Shown here: piece after piece, positions 1 through 8,342 of the stretch | Layout: each line of letters opens with the position of its first letter | Numbering within the stretch: the first letter of the stretch is position 1 | DNA from: Candidatus Sulfopaludibacter sp. SbA3 | GTDB taxonomy: Bacteria > Acidobacteriota > Terriglobia > Bryobacterales > Bryobacteraceae | Assembly (NCBI GenBank): GCA_945900935.1 | Contig: CAMDKT010000243.1 | Location: 1 to 8,360 of the forward strand | Length of the DNA stretch: 8,360 nt | Reading direction: 5' to 3' | Notes under the pieces: model-generated | The model's database searches: none | What the model was told of the DNA's origin: nothing | Seen by the model: the letters and a program-made list of their open reading frames with translations, nothing else | Translations under genes and position numbers: made by a program

Positions 1-3000
1 CCCGGTCGCGGTTCATTGCGCGACATGAAGCTGACGATGGCGATTCAAGCCAAGAACGGCGACGTGGTGGTTGCCTCCGGCAAGAAGGTGACCGCGCGGT
101 TGGTGAACGAAATCTACAAGGCGAAGATTGAGCGCTTTGAGATTGCCGCCAACGATTTGGAAGGCGCGGCGGCGATTGCCGATGTCATCGATATGGAGAC
201 GGGCGAGATTCTGCTCGAAGCCAATCGGGAAGTGACGCCGGCTGCATTGAGCCGGTTTTTCGACGCTGGAATCGAGAACGTCGATGTGTACTTCCCGGAG
301 CGCGACGAAGCGGGGAATGTGCTTTCGAAGACGCTGGACAAAGACACGGTAAAGACGCAGGACGATGCGTTGCTGGAAATCTACCGTAAGTTGCGGCCGG
401 GCGATCCGCCGACACGCGATACGGCGACGCAGTTGTTCCAGGGCATGTTCTTTGACGCCCGGAAGTACGACTTCTCGCGCGTTGGGCGGATGAAGTTCAA
501 CATCAAAATCCACGATAAGGCCGACGCGACGCCGCTGAATAAGCGGACGTTGGACGAACGCGATTTCGTGAACACGATTCTGTATCTGTTCCGGTTGCGC
601 CGCGGAATTGGTTCCGTGGACGATATCGATCACTTGGGCAACCGCCGCGTCCGGGCGGTGGGCGAATTGCTTGAGAATCAGTTCCGGATTGGCCTGGTCC
701 GCATGGAGCGGGCGATCAAGGAAAAGATGTCGGTTAGCCAGGAGATCGCGACAGCAATGCCGCACGATCTGGTGAACGCCAAGCCGGTGATGGCGGCCAT
801 CCGCGAGTTCTTCGGCTCTTCGCAGTTATCGCAGTTCATGGATCAGACGAATCCGCTGTCGGAAATTACGCACAAACGGCGTTTGTCGGCCCTTGGACCG
901 GGTGGTCTATCCCGTGAGCGCGCTGGTTTTGAAGTTCGCGACGTTCACACAACGCACTACGGCCGCATCTGCCCGATTGAAACGCCGGAAGGTCCGAACA
1001 TCGGATTGATTTCGTCGCTGTCGTGCTTTGCGCGGATCAATGAGTTTGGCTTTATCGAGAGCCCCTACCGCCGCGTTGTGGACGGTGTGGTGATCGATGA
1101 AGTGCGGATTTTGAATCCGGGCGCCACCGAATACAAAGTGGGCCAAGTTGTTCTGCGGGTCGATTATGACAAGGCTGTAAAGGCGATGGGCGAGGGCAAG
1201 CAGCCGGCCGAAGTCGAAGCGCACAGCGATTACTTGTCGGCATGGGAAGAGGACAAGTACGTCGTGGCGCAGGCCAACATCGTCCTGGACGCCAAGGGCG
1301 CCATCGTCGACGATCTGGTGAACGCGCGGCAGGCAGGCAATTTTTCGCTGACGCAACGGGCTGAAGTCCAGTACATGGACGTGAGTCCGAAGCAGTTGGT
1401 CTCGGTGGCCGCTTCGCTGATTCCGTTCCTGGAAAACGACGACGCCAACCGCGCCTTGATGGGTTCGAACATGCAGCGGCAGGCGGTGCCGCTGTTGCGC
1501 GCCGAAGCTCCGTATGTCGGTACCGGCATGGAGCGCGTAACCGCCCGCGATTCGGGCGCTGTGGTTATCTGCAAACGCTCCGGAATCGTGGACTCGGTTG
1601 ACTCCGAACGCATTATCGTTCGCGTGGACGGCTCGGGTGCCCATGAGGGGCAGATGTCGCGCGAAGTGGGCGCGGACATTTACACGCTGACGAAGTTCAA
1701 GCGGTCCAATCAGAATACCTGTATCACGCAAAAGCCGATCGTTAAGGTTGGCGTGCGGGTGAAAAAGGGCGATGTTCTGGCCGACGGTCCTTGCACCGAT
1801 CAGGGCGAACTGGCGTTGGGCCGGAACGTGCTCGTCGCATTCATGCCGTGGCGGGGTTACAACTTTGAGGACGCCATCATCATCAGCGAAAAACTGGTGA
1901 AGGAAGACTACTACACTTCGGTCCATATCGAGGAGTTTGAAGTCGAGGCACGCGACACGAAGTTGGGACCGGAAGAGATCACTCGGGATATCCCGAACGT
2001 GCCGGAAGGCGCGCTGCGGAACCTGGACGACTCGGGCATTATTCGGATCGGCGCTACGGTGAAGCCGGGTGACATTCTGATCGGCAAAGTGACGCCGAAG
2101 GGCGAAACGCAGTTGACGCCGGAAGACAAGTTGCTCCGGGCGATCTTCGGCGAAAAGGCCGGCGACGTGAAAGATGCCAGCTTCTACTGCCCGCCTGGAA
2201 TTGAAGGCGTGGTTGTCGATTGCAAAATTTTCTCGCGCAAGGGTACCGAGCTCGACGAACGTTCCAAGCAGATTCTGGAAGAGAATATTCAGCGGCTGCA
2301 TCGCAACCTGGATGACGAAAAGCGAATTCTGGGTGACGAGCGCGCCAAGCGGCTTTCGAAGTTGCTGGACGGCCATATGGTGTTGGCCGATCTGCACGAT
2401 GAGAAGACCAATAAGAAGCTGGTGGCCAAAGACACCACGCTCTCCCGCGACATCCTGGAAAAGATGCGTTCGCGCGACCTCAAGCGCATGCGTTTGAAGG
2501 ACCGCGACCCGCATTTGAACGAGCTGATCGACGAAATCGAAGAGATGACGTCGCGCCAGATCGCGGTTCTTGAGAAAATCACCGAAGAGAAGATCGCCAA
2601 GCTCAAAAAGGGCGATGAGCTGCCTCCGGGCGTCATCAAAACCGTGAAGTGCTATGTGGCGATGAAGCGCAAGCTGTCGGTGGGCGACAAGATGGCCGGG
2701 CGTCACGGTAATAAGGGTGTTATCTCGCGCATCGTTCCGGAAGAAGATCTGCCGTATCTGCCCGATGGGCAGCCGGTGGAGATCATTCTGAATCCGCTGG
2801 GCGTGCCGAGCCGAATGAACGTCGGACAGATTCTGGAAACGCATTTGGGCTGGGCCGGCATGAAGCTGGGCCGGCACTTTGCGACCCCCGTATTTGACGG
2901 CGCGCATGAGGCCGATATTAAGGCGCAGTTGGCCGAAGCCGGGCTGCCGAATTCGGGTAAGGTGAACCTGCTCGACGGCATGACCGGGAATAAGTTCGAA

Positions 3001-3402
3001 CAGCCGGTGACGGTGGGATGCATTTACATGCTGAAGCTGTCGCACTTGGTTGACGATAAGATCCACGCGCGTTCCATTGGACCGTATTCGCTGATCACGC
3101 AGCAGCCGTTGGGCGGCAAGGCGCAGTTCGGCGGACAGCGGTTCGGCGAAATGGAAGTGTGGGCGCTAGAAGCATACGGCGCGGCTTATACGCTGCAGGA
3201 ACTGCTTACCGCCAAGTCCGACGACGTTTACGGCCGCGCGAAGATCTACGAGGCCATCGTCAAGGGCGAGGCCGCCGCGGAACCGGGCGTGCCGGAATCG
3301 TTTAACGTATTGATCCGTGAGTTGCAGGCGCTGTGTCTGGACGTGGAACTGCTGAAATCGCAGGTTGACCCCGTGCCGGAGACCGCAGCAGCCGCCGACT
3401 AA
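1..3402 (+). CDS. rpoB: DNA-directed RNA polymerase subunit beta (5' end missing)
   Basis: This is the beta subunit of the core RNA polymerase, which forms half of the catalytic cleft with beta' and binds rifampicin. The frame is open from base 1 (PGRGS...), so 1133 residues are visible; by comparison with E. coli RpoB roughly the first 330 residues lie upstream. The ATG at 24 is internal, not a start. Seen, in window codon numbers: the rifampicin cluster FFGSSQLSQFMDQ at 270-282 with D281, H291, R294, S296 and L298 (E. coli D516, H526, R529, S531, L533); PIETPEGPNIGLI just after it; the active-site GDKMAGRHGNKG with K897 and K905 (E. coli K1065/K1073); and the C-terminal QPLGGKAQFGGQRFGEMEVWALE block that packs on beta'. 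There is an extra segment of about 40 residues at 371-410 relative to E. coli, and the proteobacterial insertion before ATPVFDGA is absent. It ends in TAA, 23 bases before rpoC. Identification is certain. Confidence 0.99.
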   Translation, partial: PGRGSLRDMKLTMAIQAKNGDVVVASGKKVTARLVNEIYKAKIERFEIAANDLEGAAAIADVIDMETGEILLEANREVTPAALSRFFDAGIENVDVYFPERDEAGNVLSKTLDKDTVKTQDDALLEIYRKLRPGDPPTRDTATQLFQGMFFDARKYDFSRVGRMKFNIKIHDKADATPLNKRTLDERDFVNTILYLFRLRRGIGSVDDIDHLGNRRVRAVGELLENQFRIGLVRMERAIKEKMSVSQEIATAMPHDLVNAKPVMAAIREFFGSSQLSQFMDQTNPLSEITHKRRLSALGPGGLSRERAGFEVRDVHTTHYGRICPIETPEGPNIGLISSLSCFARINEFGFIESPYRRVVDGVVIDEVRILNPGATEYKVGQVVLRVDYDKAVKAMGEGKQPAEVEAHSDYLSAWEEDKYVVAQANIVLDAKGAIVDDLVNARQAGNFSLTQRAEVQYMDVSPKQLVSVAASLIPFLENDDANRALMGSNMQRQAVPLLRAEAPYVGTGMERVTARDSGAVVICKRSGIVDSVDSERIIVRVDGSGAHEGQMSREVGADIYTLTKFKRSNQNTCITQKPIVKVGVRVKKGDVLADGPCTDQGELALGRNVLVAFMPWRGYNFEDAIIISEKLVKEDYYTSVHIEEFEVEARDTKLGPEEITRDIPNVPEGALRNLDDSGIIRIGATVKPGDILIGKVTPKGETQLTPEDKLLRAIFGEKAGDVKDASFYCPPGIEGVVVDCKIFSRKGTELDERSKQILEENIQRLHRNLDDEKRILGDERAKRLSKLLDGHMVLADLHDEKTNKKLVAKDTTLSRDILEKMRSRDLKRMRLKDRDPHLNELIDEIEEMTSRQIAVLEKITEEKIAKLKKGDELPPGVIKTVKCYVAMKRKLSVGDKMAGRHGNKGVISRIVPEEDLPYLPDGQPVEIILNPLGVPSRMNVGQILETHLGWAGMKLGRHFATPVFDGAHEADIKAQLAEAGLPNSGKVNLLDGMTGNKFEQPVTVGCIYMLKLSHLVDDKIHARSIGPYSLITQQPLGGKAQFGGQRFGEMEVWALEAYGAAYTLQELLTAKSDDVYGRAKIYEAIVKGEAAAEPGVPESFNVLIRELQALCLDVELLKSQVDPVPETAAAAD

Positions 3403-3408
3403 TTCTGA

Positions 3409-3415
3409 TAAGGAG
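3409..3415 (+). promoter_or_regulatory. Ribosome binding site of rpoC
   Basis: TAAGGAG lies in the short rpoB-rpoC gap and ends 10 bases before the ATG at 3426. It is a near-perfect Shine-Dalgarno sequence and fixes the rpoC start. No promoter or terminator fits in the 23-base gap, so rpoC is presumably co-transcribed with rpoB. Confidence 0.85.
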
Positions 3416-3425
3416 AAATATCGCC

Positions 3426-6400
3426 ATGTACCGCTCTTCCCCCTACGAACGCGCGAATCTGATTGCTGATTTTGATTCGATCCGCATTAGTCTGGCCTCT
3501 CCGAATAAGATCAGAAACTGGTCCCACGGAGAAGTAACCAAGCCGGAAACCATTAACTACCGAACCTTCAAGCCGGAACGCGACGGGCTGTTCTGCGCCC
3601 GTATTTTTGGCCCGATCGCCGACTGGGAATGCCTGTGCGGCAAGTATAAGCGCATGAAGCACCGCGGCGTGATCTGCGATAAGTGCGGAGTGGAAGTTAC
3701 GCTCTCTCGTGTGCGGCGGGAACGGCTCGGCCACATCGAACTGGCCAGCCCCTGCTCGCATGTGTGGTTCTTTAAGGGACTGCCGTCGCGTATCGGTTAC
3801 CTGCTGGATATTACACTGCGGGAACTGGAACGCGTCCTGTACTTTGAAGCCTTTGTCATCGTCGATCCGGGCCAAGTGGAAGGCATCAAAGCCGGAGACG
3901 TCATCACCGATGAACGGAAGCGCCAGCTTGACGTAGAGGCCCACGGCAAATTCGTTGCCATGATGGGTGCCGAGGGAATCAAGGAACTTCTCAAGAAGAT
4001 CGAGTGCGATAAATTATCGCTCGAAATTCGCGAGAAGATGAAGACCGAAGTTTCGCAGCAGAAGAAGCTGAAGTTCGCCAAGCGTCTGCGCGTTGTGGAG
4101 AGTTTCCGCAAGTCGACCAACAAGCCGGAATGGATGATTCTGGATGTAATTCCGGTGATTCCGCCGGAACTGCGCCCGTTAGTGCCGCTGGATGGCGGCC
4201 GTTTTGCGACTTCCGATTTGAACGACCTATATCGCCGCGTTATCAACCGCACCAACCGGTTGAAGAAGCTGATGGAACTGCACGCTCCGGACGTAATTGT
4301 GCGCAACGAAAAGCGCATGTTGCAGGAAGCTGTGGATGCACTGTTCGACAATGGGCGTCGCGGACGCGTGTTGCGCGGAGCCAATAACCGGCCGCTCAAG
4401 TCGCTCTCCGACGCGCTTAAGGGCAAGCAAGGCCGCTTCCGGCAGAACCTGTTGGGCAAGCGCGTGGATTACTCGGGCCGTTCGGTTATCGTGGTCGGTC
4501 CGGAACTGAAGTTGCACCAGTGCGGTCTTCCGAAGAAGATGGCGCTCGAACTCTTCAAGCCGTTCATCTATCACCGGTTGGAACAGCGTGGCCATTGCAC
4601 GACGATCAAGCAAGCGAAGGAACTGGTTGAACAACAGGATCCGGTGGTTTGGGACATCCTGGAAGAAGTGATTCGCGATCATCCGATCCTTCTGAACCGC
4701 GCGCCGACGCTGCATCGCCTTGGCATTCAGGCGTTCGAGCCGGTGCTGGTGGAAGGCAAGGCGATCAAGCTCCATCCGCTGGTTTGTACCGCGTTTAACG
4801 CCGATTTCGACGGTGACCAGATGGCGGTTCACATTCCGCTGTCGCCGGAGTCGCAGATTGAAGCGACGACGTTGATGTTGGCGTCGAACAACATTCTGTC
4901 GCCGGCTCACGGCGCGCCGATTGCGATTCCGTCGCAGGACATGGTGCTGGGGTTGTATTACCTCACCAAATCGCGCGTAGGATCGAAGGGCGAAGGCAAG
5001 AAGTTTGCCTCCATGGACGATGTGCTGATTGCGCTGGAAATGGGCGAAGTGGAAACGCTCACCCCCATCAAACTGCGCTATACGGGCCGGGTGCTGGATC
5101 TGACGACGTCGAAAGACGGGCAGAACCTGATGCACACCGAGCCGGTTCCGTTTAACAAGCAGGACATGGACACGACGGTCGGCCGCGTGATCTTGAACGA
5201 TGTGCTGCCCGATGAGATGCCCTTCGTCAATGGTTTGTTGAAGAAGAAGGGTCTCACGCAGTTGGTGCAGTACTGCTACCTGAAATTCGGGATGCACACA
5301 ACGGTCAAGATGCTCGATGACATCAAGGCGCTTGGCTTCATGTACGCCACCAAGGCCGGCATCTCGATCGGCATTGACGACATGGTGGTGCCGGAGCAGA
5401 AGGCGCAGATGGTGAAGGACGCCGAGAAGGCTGTTATCGAAGTCCAGAGCCAGTATCAATCGGGCGCTATTACGCAGGGCGAACGGTATAACAAGATCAT
5501 CGAAATCTGGACGCGCGTTACCGAAGAAGTTTCCGACCGGATGTTCAAAAAGATGGAAGAGGACGACCGTACGGGCCGTTACCTTAACCCGATTTACATC
5601 ATGGCCGACTCCGGCGCCCGCGGTTCGAAGCAACAGATTCGGCAGTTGTCCGGTATGCGCGGCTTGATGGCCAAACCGTCTGGCGAGATTATTGAAACCC
5701 CGATCACGGCTAACTTCCGCGAAGGCCTGAACGTGTTGCAGTACTTCATTTCGACGCACGGTGCCCGTAAGGGATTGGCCGACACGGCGTTGAAGACGGC
5801 CGATTCGGGTTATCTGACCCGGCGGTTGGTGGACGTGGCGCAGGACGTGATCATTAGTGAGCACGATTGCGGCACCAGCGAAGGCATCTATGTAGAGCCG
5901 ATTGTGGAAGCGGGCGAAGTAATCGAGCCGTTGCGCGACCGTATTGTGGGGCGCGTGGTGCTCGAGAATCAGCTCGACTTTGAAGGCCTGCGGATTGTCG
6001 GCGTCAACCAGATGATCACCGAAGACCTGGCGACGGGTATTCAAGCGGCCGGTATTGAGCGGGTGAAGATCCGATCGGTGCTGACGTGCGAAAGCCGCCG
6101 CGGCGTTTGCCAACTCTGCTACGGACGCAATCTGGCCACCGGCCGGATGGTGGAACGCGGCGAGGCGGTGGGTGTGATCGCGGCGCAGTCGATCGGTGAG
6201 CCGGGAACCCAGTTGACGATGCGTACGTTCCATATCGGCGGCGCGGCGACGCGCGCGTCCGAGCAGAACACGCAAGAGTCCAAGGGCGCGGGCATCATCA
6301 AGTACATCGGCATCAATACGGTGAAGAACGCGGCCGGCGAGAACATCGTCATGAACCGCAACGGCATCCTCGCGATTGTCGACGAAAAGGCGCGCGAGAA

Positions 6401-7745
6401 AGAGCGCTATCAGGTTGTTTACGGTGCCAAGCTCAAGTTTTTGGACGGCCAGGCGATCGGGGCTGGAGATGTGATGGTGGAATGGGATCCTTACTCGTTC
6501 TCGATCCTCACCGAAGTCAGCGGCAAGGTCCACTTCAAGGACATTATAGAAGGCATCACGGTGCAGGAACAGGTGGATGAGGTTTCGGGCCTGTCGCAGT
6601 TGGTCATTGGCGACTCGCTCGATGGCAAGAAAGTTCCGGCTATCATCATCAGAACCGAAGGCGGAACCAAGCACGACGAGAAGCGGTATTTGATGCCGAC
6701 GCACGCTCACCTTATGGTGCGCGACGGCGACACGGTGCATGCGGCCGACGTGGTGGCGAAGATTCCGCGCGCGACTTCGAAAACCAAGGACATTACGGGC
6801 GGTTTGCCGCGCGTCGTGGAACTGTTCGAAGCCCGCAAGCCGCGTGATCCGGCGCAGATTGCCGAGATCAACGGCGTGGTTCGGTTCGGCGAAATCACCA
6901 AGACGAGCCGGAAGGTCTACGTGACCGGCGACGACGGGCAGGAGCGTGAATACGCCATCCCGCGCGGCGCTCACATCAATGTGCAGGAAGGCGAGCGTGT
7001 GGCGGCGGGCGACCAGTTGATGGACGGCCCGATTGATCCGCACGATATCCTAAAGGTTCGCGGCGAGAAGGAACTGCAGAAGTATCTCGTTAACGAAGTG
7101 CAGGAAGTCTACCGGCTGCAGGGTGTGAACATCAACGATAAGCACCTGGAAGTCATCGTGCGGCAGATGCTGCGATGGCTGAAGGTGGAAGATATCGGGG
7201 ACACCGACTTCCTGCCGGAAGAGGTTGTGGACCGCTTCAAGTTCAAGGAAGAGAACGAGAAGACCAACGACAAGGGCGGGCGTCGTTCCCACGCGCGGCC
7301 GATCCTGTTGGGTATCACGAAAGCGTCGCTTTCCACCGATTCGTTCATCTCCGCGGCGAGCTTCCAGGAGACGACGCGCGTCCTGACCGAGGCCGCGATC
7401 AACTCTAAGAAAGACAATTTGCGCGGCTTGAAGGAAAACGTCATCATGGGCCGCCTGATTCCGGCTGGCACGGGCATGGATTACTACCGTGGCGTGCGGA
7501 TTGCCGGCGAGGGAGTTCAGGAAGAGGAGCCGCAGCCCGAAGTCGAGATTTCGTTCAATGACTCGATGTCGGATTACGAAGATACGGCGCGGACGTTTTA
7601 TGCGGGCGGGCTTTCGGAGACCGAAGGCGCGCCGGACGAGACGATCGTGGATTTGCTGGGGAGGAATTACTGGCGAAGGCGCAGGAGCGCCAGTCCGATC
7701 AAACCGCCGGAGAGCAGGAGCATCGAGCCAGGTTCTGGCACTTGA
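3426..7745 (+). CDS. rpoC: DNA-directed RNA polymerase subunit beta'
   Basis: This is the beta' subunit, which carries the catalytic magnesium site of RNA polymerase and the main sigma contact. It has 1439 residues, against 1407 in E. coli. Seen: N-terminal zinc site C69, C71, C84, C87; clamp helices from D264 (DLNDLYRRVINR, including R275 of the sigma contact); catalytic NADFDGDQ with D460, D462 and D464, at the E. coli numbering; bridge helix around 770-805; second zinc site C815, C888, C895, C898; trigger loop with M932 and H936; an SI3-type insertion of about 180 residues at roughly 943-1120; then ITGGLPRVVELFEARKP and the conserved ITKASLSTDSFISAASFQETTR. The start is ATG after a strong Shine-Dalgarno. 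The oddity is the end: after an acidic tail (about 1362-1412) the last 27 residues turn basic (RNYWRRRRS...) and lie antisense to a PEP-CTERM motif, so the natural stop may have been lost. Function is certain; the exact C terminus is less so. Confidence 0.98.
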   Translation: MYRSSPYERANLIADFDSIRISLASPNKIRNWSHGEVTKPETINYRTFKPERDGLFCARIFGPIADWECLCGKYKRMKHRGVICDKCGVEVTLSRVRRERLGHIELASPCSHVWFFKGLPSRIGYLLDITLRELERVLYFEAFVIVDPGQVEGIKAGDVITDERKRQLDVEAHGKFVAMMGAEGIKELLKKIECDKLSLEIREKMKTEVSQQKKLKFAKRLRVVESFRKSTNKPEWMILDVIPVIPPELRPLVPLDGGRFATSDLNDLYRRVINRTNRLKKLMELHAPDVIVRNEKRMLQEAVDALFDNGRRGRVLRGANNRPLKSLSDALKGKQGRFRQNLLGKRVDYSGRSVIVVGPELKLHQCGLPKKMALELFKPFIYHRLEQRGHCTTIKQAKELVEQQDPVVWDILEEVIRDHPILLNRAPTLHRLGIQAFEPVLVEGKAIKLHPLVCTAFNADFDGDQMAVHIPLSPESQIEATTLMLASNNILSPAHGAPIAIPSQDMVLGLYYLTKSRVGSKGEGKKFASMDDVLIALEMGEVETLTPIKLRYTGRVLDLTTSKDGQNLMHTEPVPFNKQDMDTTVGRVILNDVLPDEMPFVNGLLKKKGLTQLVQYCYLKFGMHTTVKMLDDIKALGFMYATKAGISIGIDDMVVPEQKAQMVKDAEKAVIEVQSQYQSGAITQGERYNKIIEIWTRVTEEVSDRMFKKMEEDDRTGRYLNPIYIMADSGARGSKQQIRQLSGMRGLMAKPSGEIIETPITANFREGLNVLQYFISTHGARKGLADTALKTADSGYLTRRLVDVAQDVIISEHDCGTSEGIYVEPIVEAGEVIEPLRDRIVGRVVLENQLDFEGLRIVGVNQMITEDLATGIQAAGIERVKIRSVLTCESRRGVCQLCYGRNLATGRMVERGEAVGVIAAQSIGEPGTQLTMRTFHIGGAATRASEQNTQESKGAGIIKYIGINTVKNAAGENIVMNRNGILAIVDEKAREKERYQVVYGAKLKFLDGQAIGAGDVMVEWDPYSFSILTEVSGKVHFKDIIEGITVQEQVDEVSGLSQLVIGDSLDGKKVPAIIIRTEGGTKHDEKRYLMPTHAHLMVRDGDTVHAADVVAKIPRATSKTKDITGGLPRVVELFEARKPRDPAQIAEINGVVRFGEITKTSRKVYVTGDDGQEREYAIPRGAHINVQEGERVAAGDQLMDGPIDPHDILKVRGEKELQKYLVNEVQEVYRLQGVNINDKHLEVIVRQMLRWLKVEDIGDTDFLPEEVVDRFKFKEENEKTNDKGGRRSHARPILLGITKASLSTDSFISAASFQETTRVLTEAAINSKKDNLRGLKENVIMGRLIPAGTGMDYYRGVRIAGEGVQEEEPQPEVEISFNDSMSDYEDTARTFYAGGLSETEGAPDETIVDLLGRNYWRRRRSASPIKPPESRSIEPGSGT
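7667..7741 (-). other. PEP-CTERM sorting signal coding segment
   Basis: Twenty-four codons plus TAA on the minus strand encode VPEPGS, then about 14 mainly hydrophobic residues rich in Leu and Gly, then RLRQ at the end. This tripartite layout (PEP motif, transmembrane stretch, basic tail) is the known signal recognised by exosortase in Gram-negative bacteria. The whole segment lies within the 3' end of rpoC on the other strand. Confidence 0.85.
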
Positions 7746-8342
7746 CCGACCCCGCCGGCGGCGCCAAAAGATTGGTATTGAGCGAGGCGATCCCGGCGGC
7801 ATTGAGGCCGAAGGAATAGTCGAAGCGGCCGTTCCCTTCTACCGTCGGGGACAGCTTTAGCCCGGGGGGCACCAGCGTTTCCACGAGTAGCAGTGTACCA
7901 GTGGGGTCATAGATTTTCAGAACGAGCTGGGCCATTGTCAGGCCGGTCGTTTTTCCCGGCTCGGTCGCGTTAAACAGAATCTCCAACTGGGAGGCATTGG
8001 TATAACTGAGCGATCCGATTCATCGGGGCCGATACCAGTGCAAGCGGCCGGTCCTACTGAGATGCTTCCGCCGGCAAATCCGGCGCAGCCGGACTCCACA
8101 GTGTTGTTAGCAGTCGATTGGGTGGTAAGCCTTCGGGGCGCTTCGCCGAAGCCCTGGCCGTAGATCGTAGGTCCGTTTACGATGAGGTCCGTTCTGACAA
8201 TGGGAGAGCCGAAAAGTGTTCCCGAAAAAGCCGTAGCAGTGAAACGCAAGTGTTTTTCCTCATCAAAAATATTTGCATGATCAAGGTACTCAAGACTACC
8301 TAGTTTTTGGTTAAGCGGCCAAGCGGAACCCCTCAGCCCTGG
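7667..8342 (-). pseudogene. Frameshifted PEP-CTERM sorting domain protein, remnant
   Basis: This appears to be the remains of a secreted protein of the kind anchored or processed by exosortase. Read on the minus strand, it falls in three frames. Segment 1 (about 8342 to 8010) includes LRFTATAFSGTLFGSP and GFAGGSISVGP. Segment 2 (about 8010 to 7760) includes SLSYTNASQLEILFNATEPG and GNGRFDYSFGLNAAGIASLN. Segment 3 ends in VPEPGS (7724-7741), a hydrophobic Leu/Gly/Ala stretch, RLRQ and TAA at 7667-7669, the canonical PEP-CTERM layout. Both joins need a shift in the same direction, equivalent to one lost base each. Segment 1 opens after a TAA at 8343-8345, with no ATG and no recognisable signal peptide. 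The last 75 bases lie inside rpoC in antisense. I do not recognise the family of the main domain. Two indels within about 300 bases, next to 7.7 kb of intact frames, favour a real pseudogene, but assembly errors could give the same picture. Confidence 0.72.

Noticed and set aside
907..3066. A 719-codon open frame on the minus strand opposite rpoB
   Set aside because: It is a shadow of rpoB codon bias. The translation is rich in His, Arg, Gln and Leu with no domain, and rpoB on the other strand is unmistakable.
4227..7043. A 938-codon open frame on the minus strand opposite rpoC
   Set aside because: It has the same low-complexity His/Arg/Val/Leu composition as other antisense frames in GC-rich genes, and the conserved catalytic protein is on the plus strand.
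7752..7765. Palindromes CCGCCGGCGG and GGCGCC just after the rpoC stop
   Set aside because: They have no loop and no following T run on the plus strand (A's follow instead), so they are not a terminator and fit chance in GC-rich sequence.
7489..7860. A 123-codon plus-strand frame overlapping the rpoC end
   Set aside because: It starts inside rpoC without a ribosome binding site, is Arg-rich, and runs opposite the PEP-CTERM remnant. Nothing supports it as a gene or as the true rpoC end.
8262..8293. Possible minus-strand promoter TTGAGT - 16 bases - TATTTT
   Set aside because: The match is loose, falls in an AT-rich patch, and would sit almost on top of the only nearby ATG.
8284..8308. Possible plus-strand terminator: AGGTA/TACCT stem with an 8-base loop, then T5
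   Set aside because: The stem is only 5 base pairs with AT pairs and a large loop, and it lies over 500 bases past rpoC. It is too weak to call.
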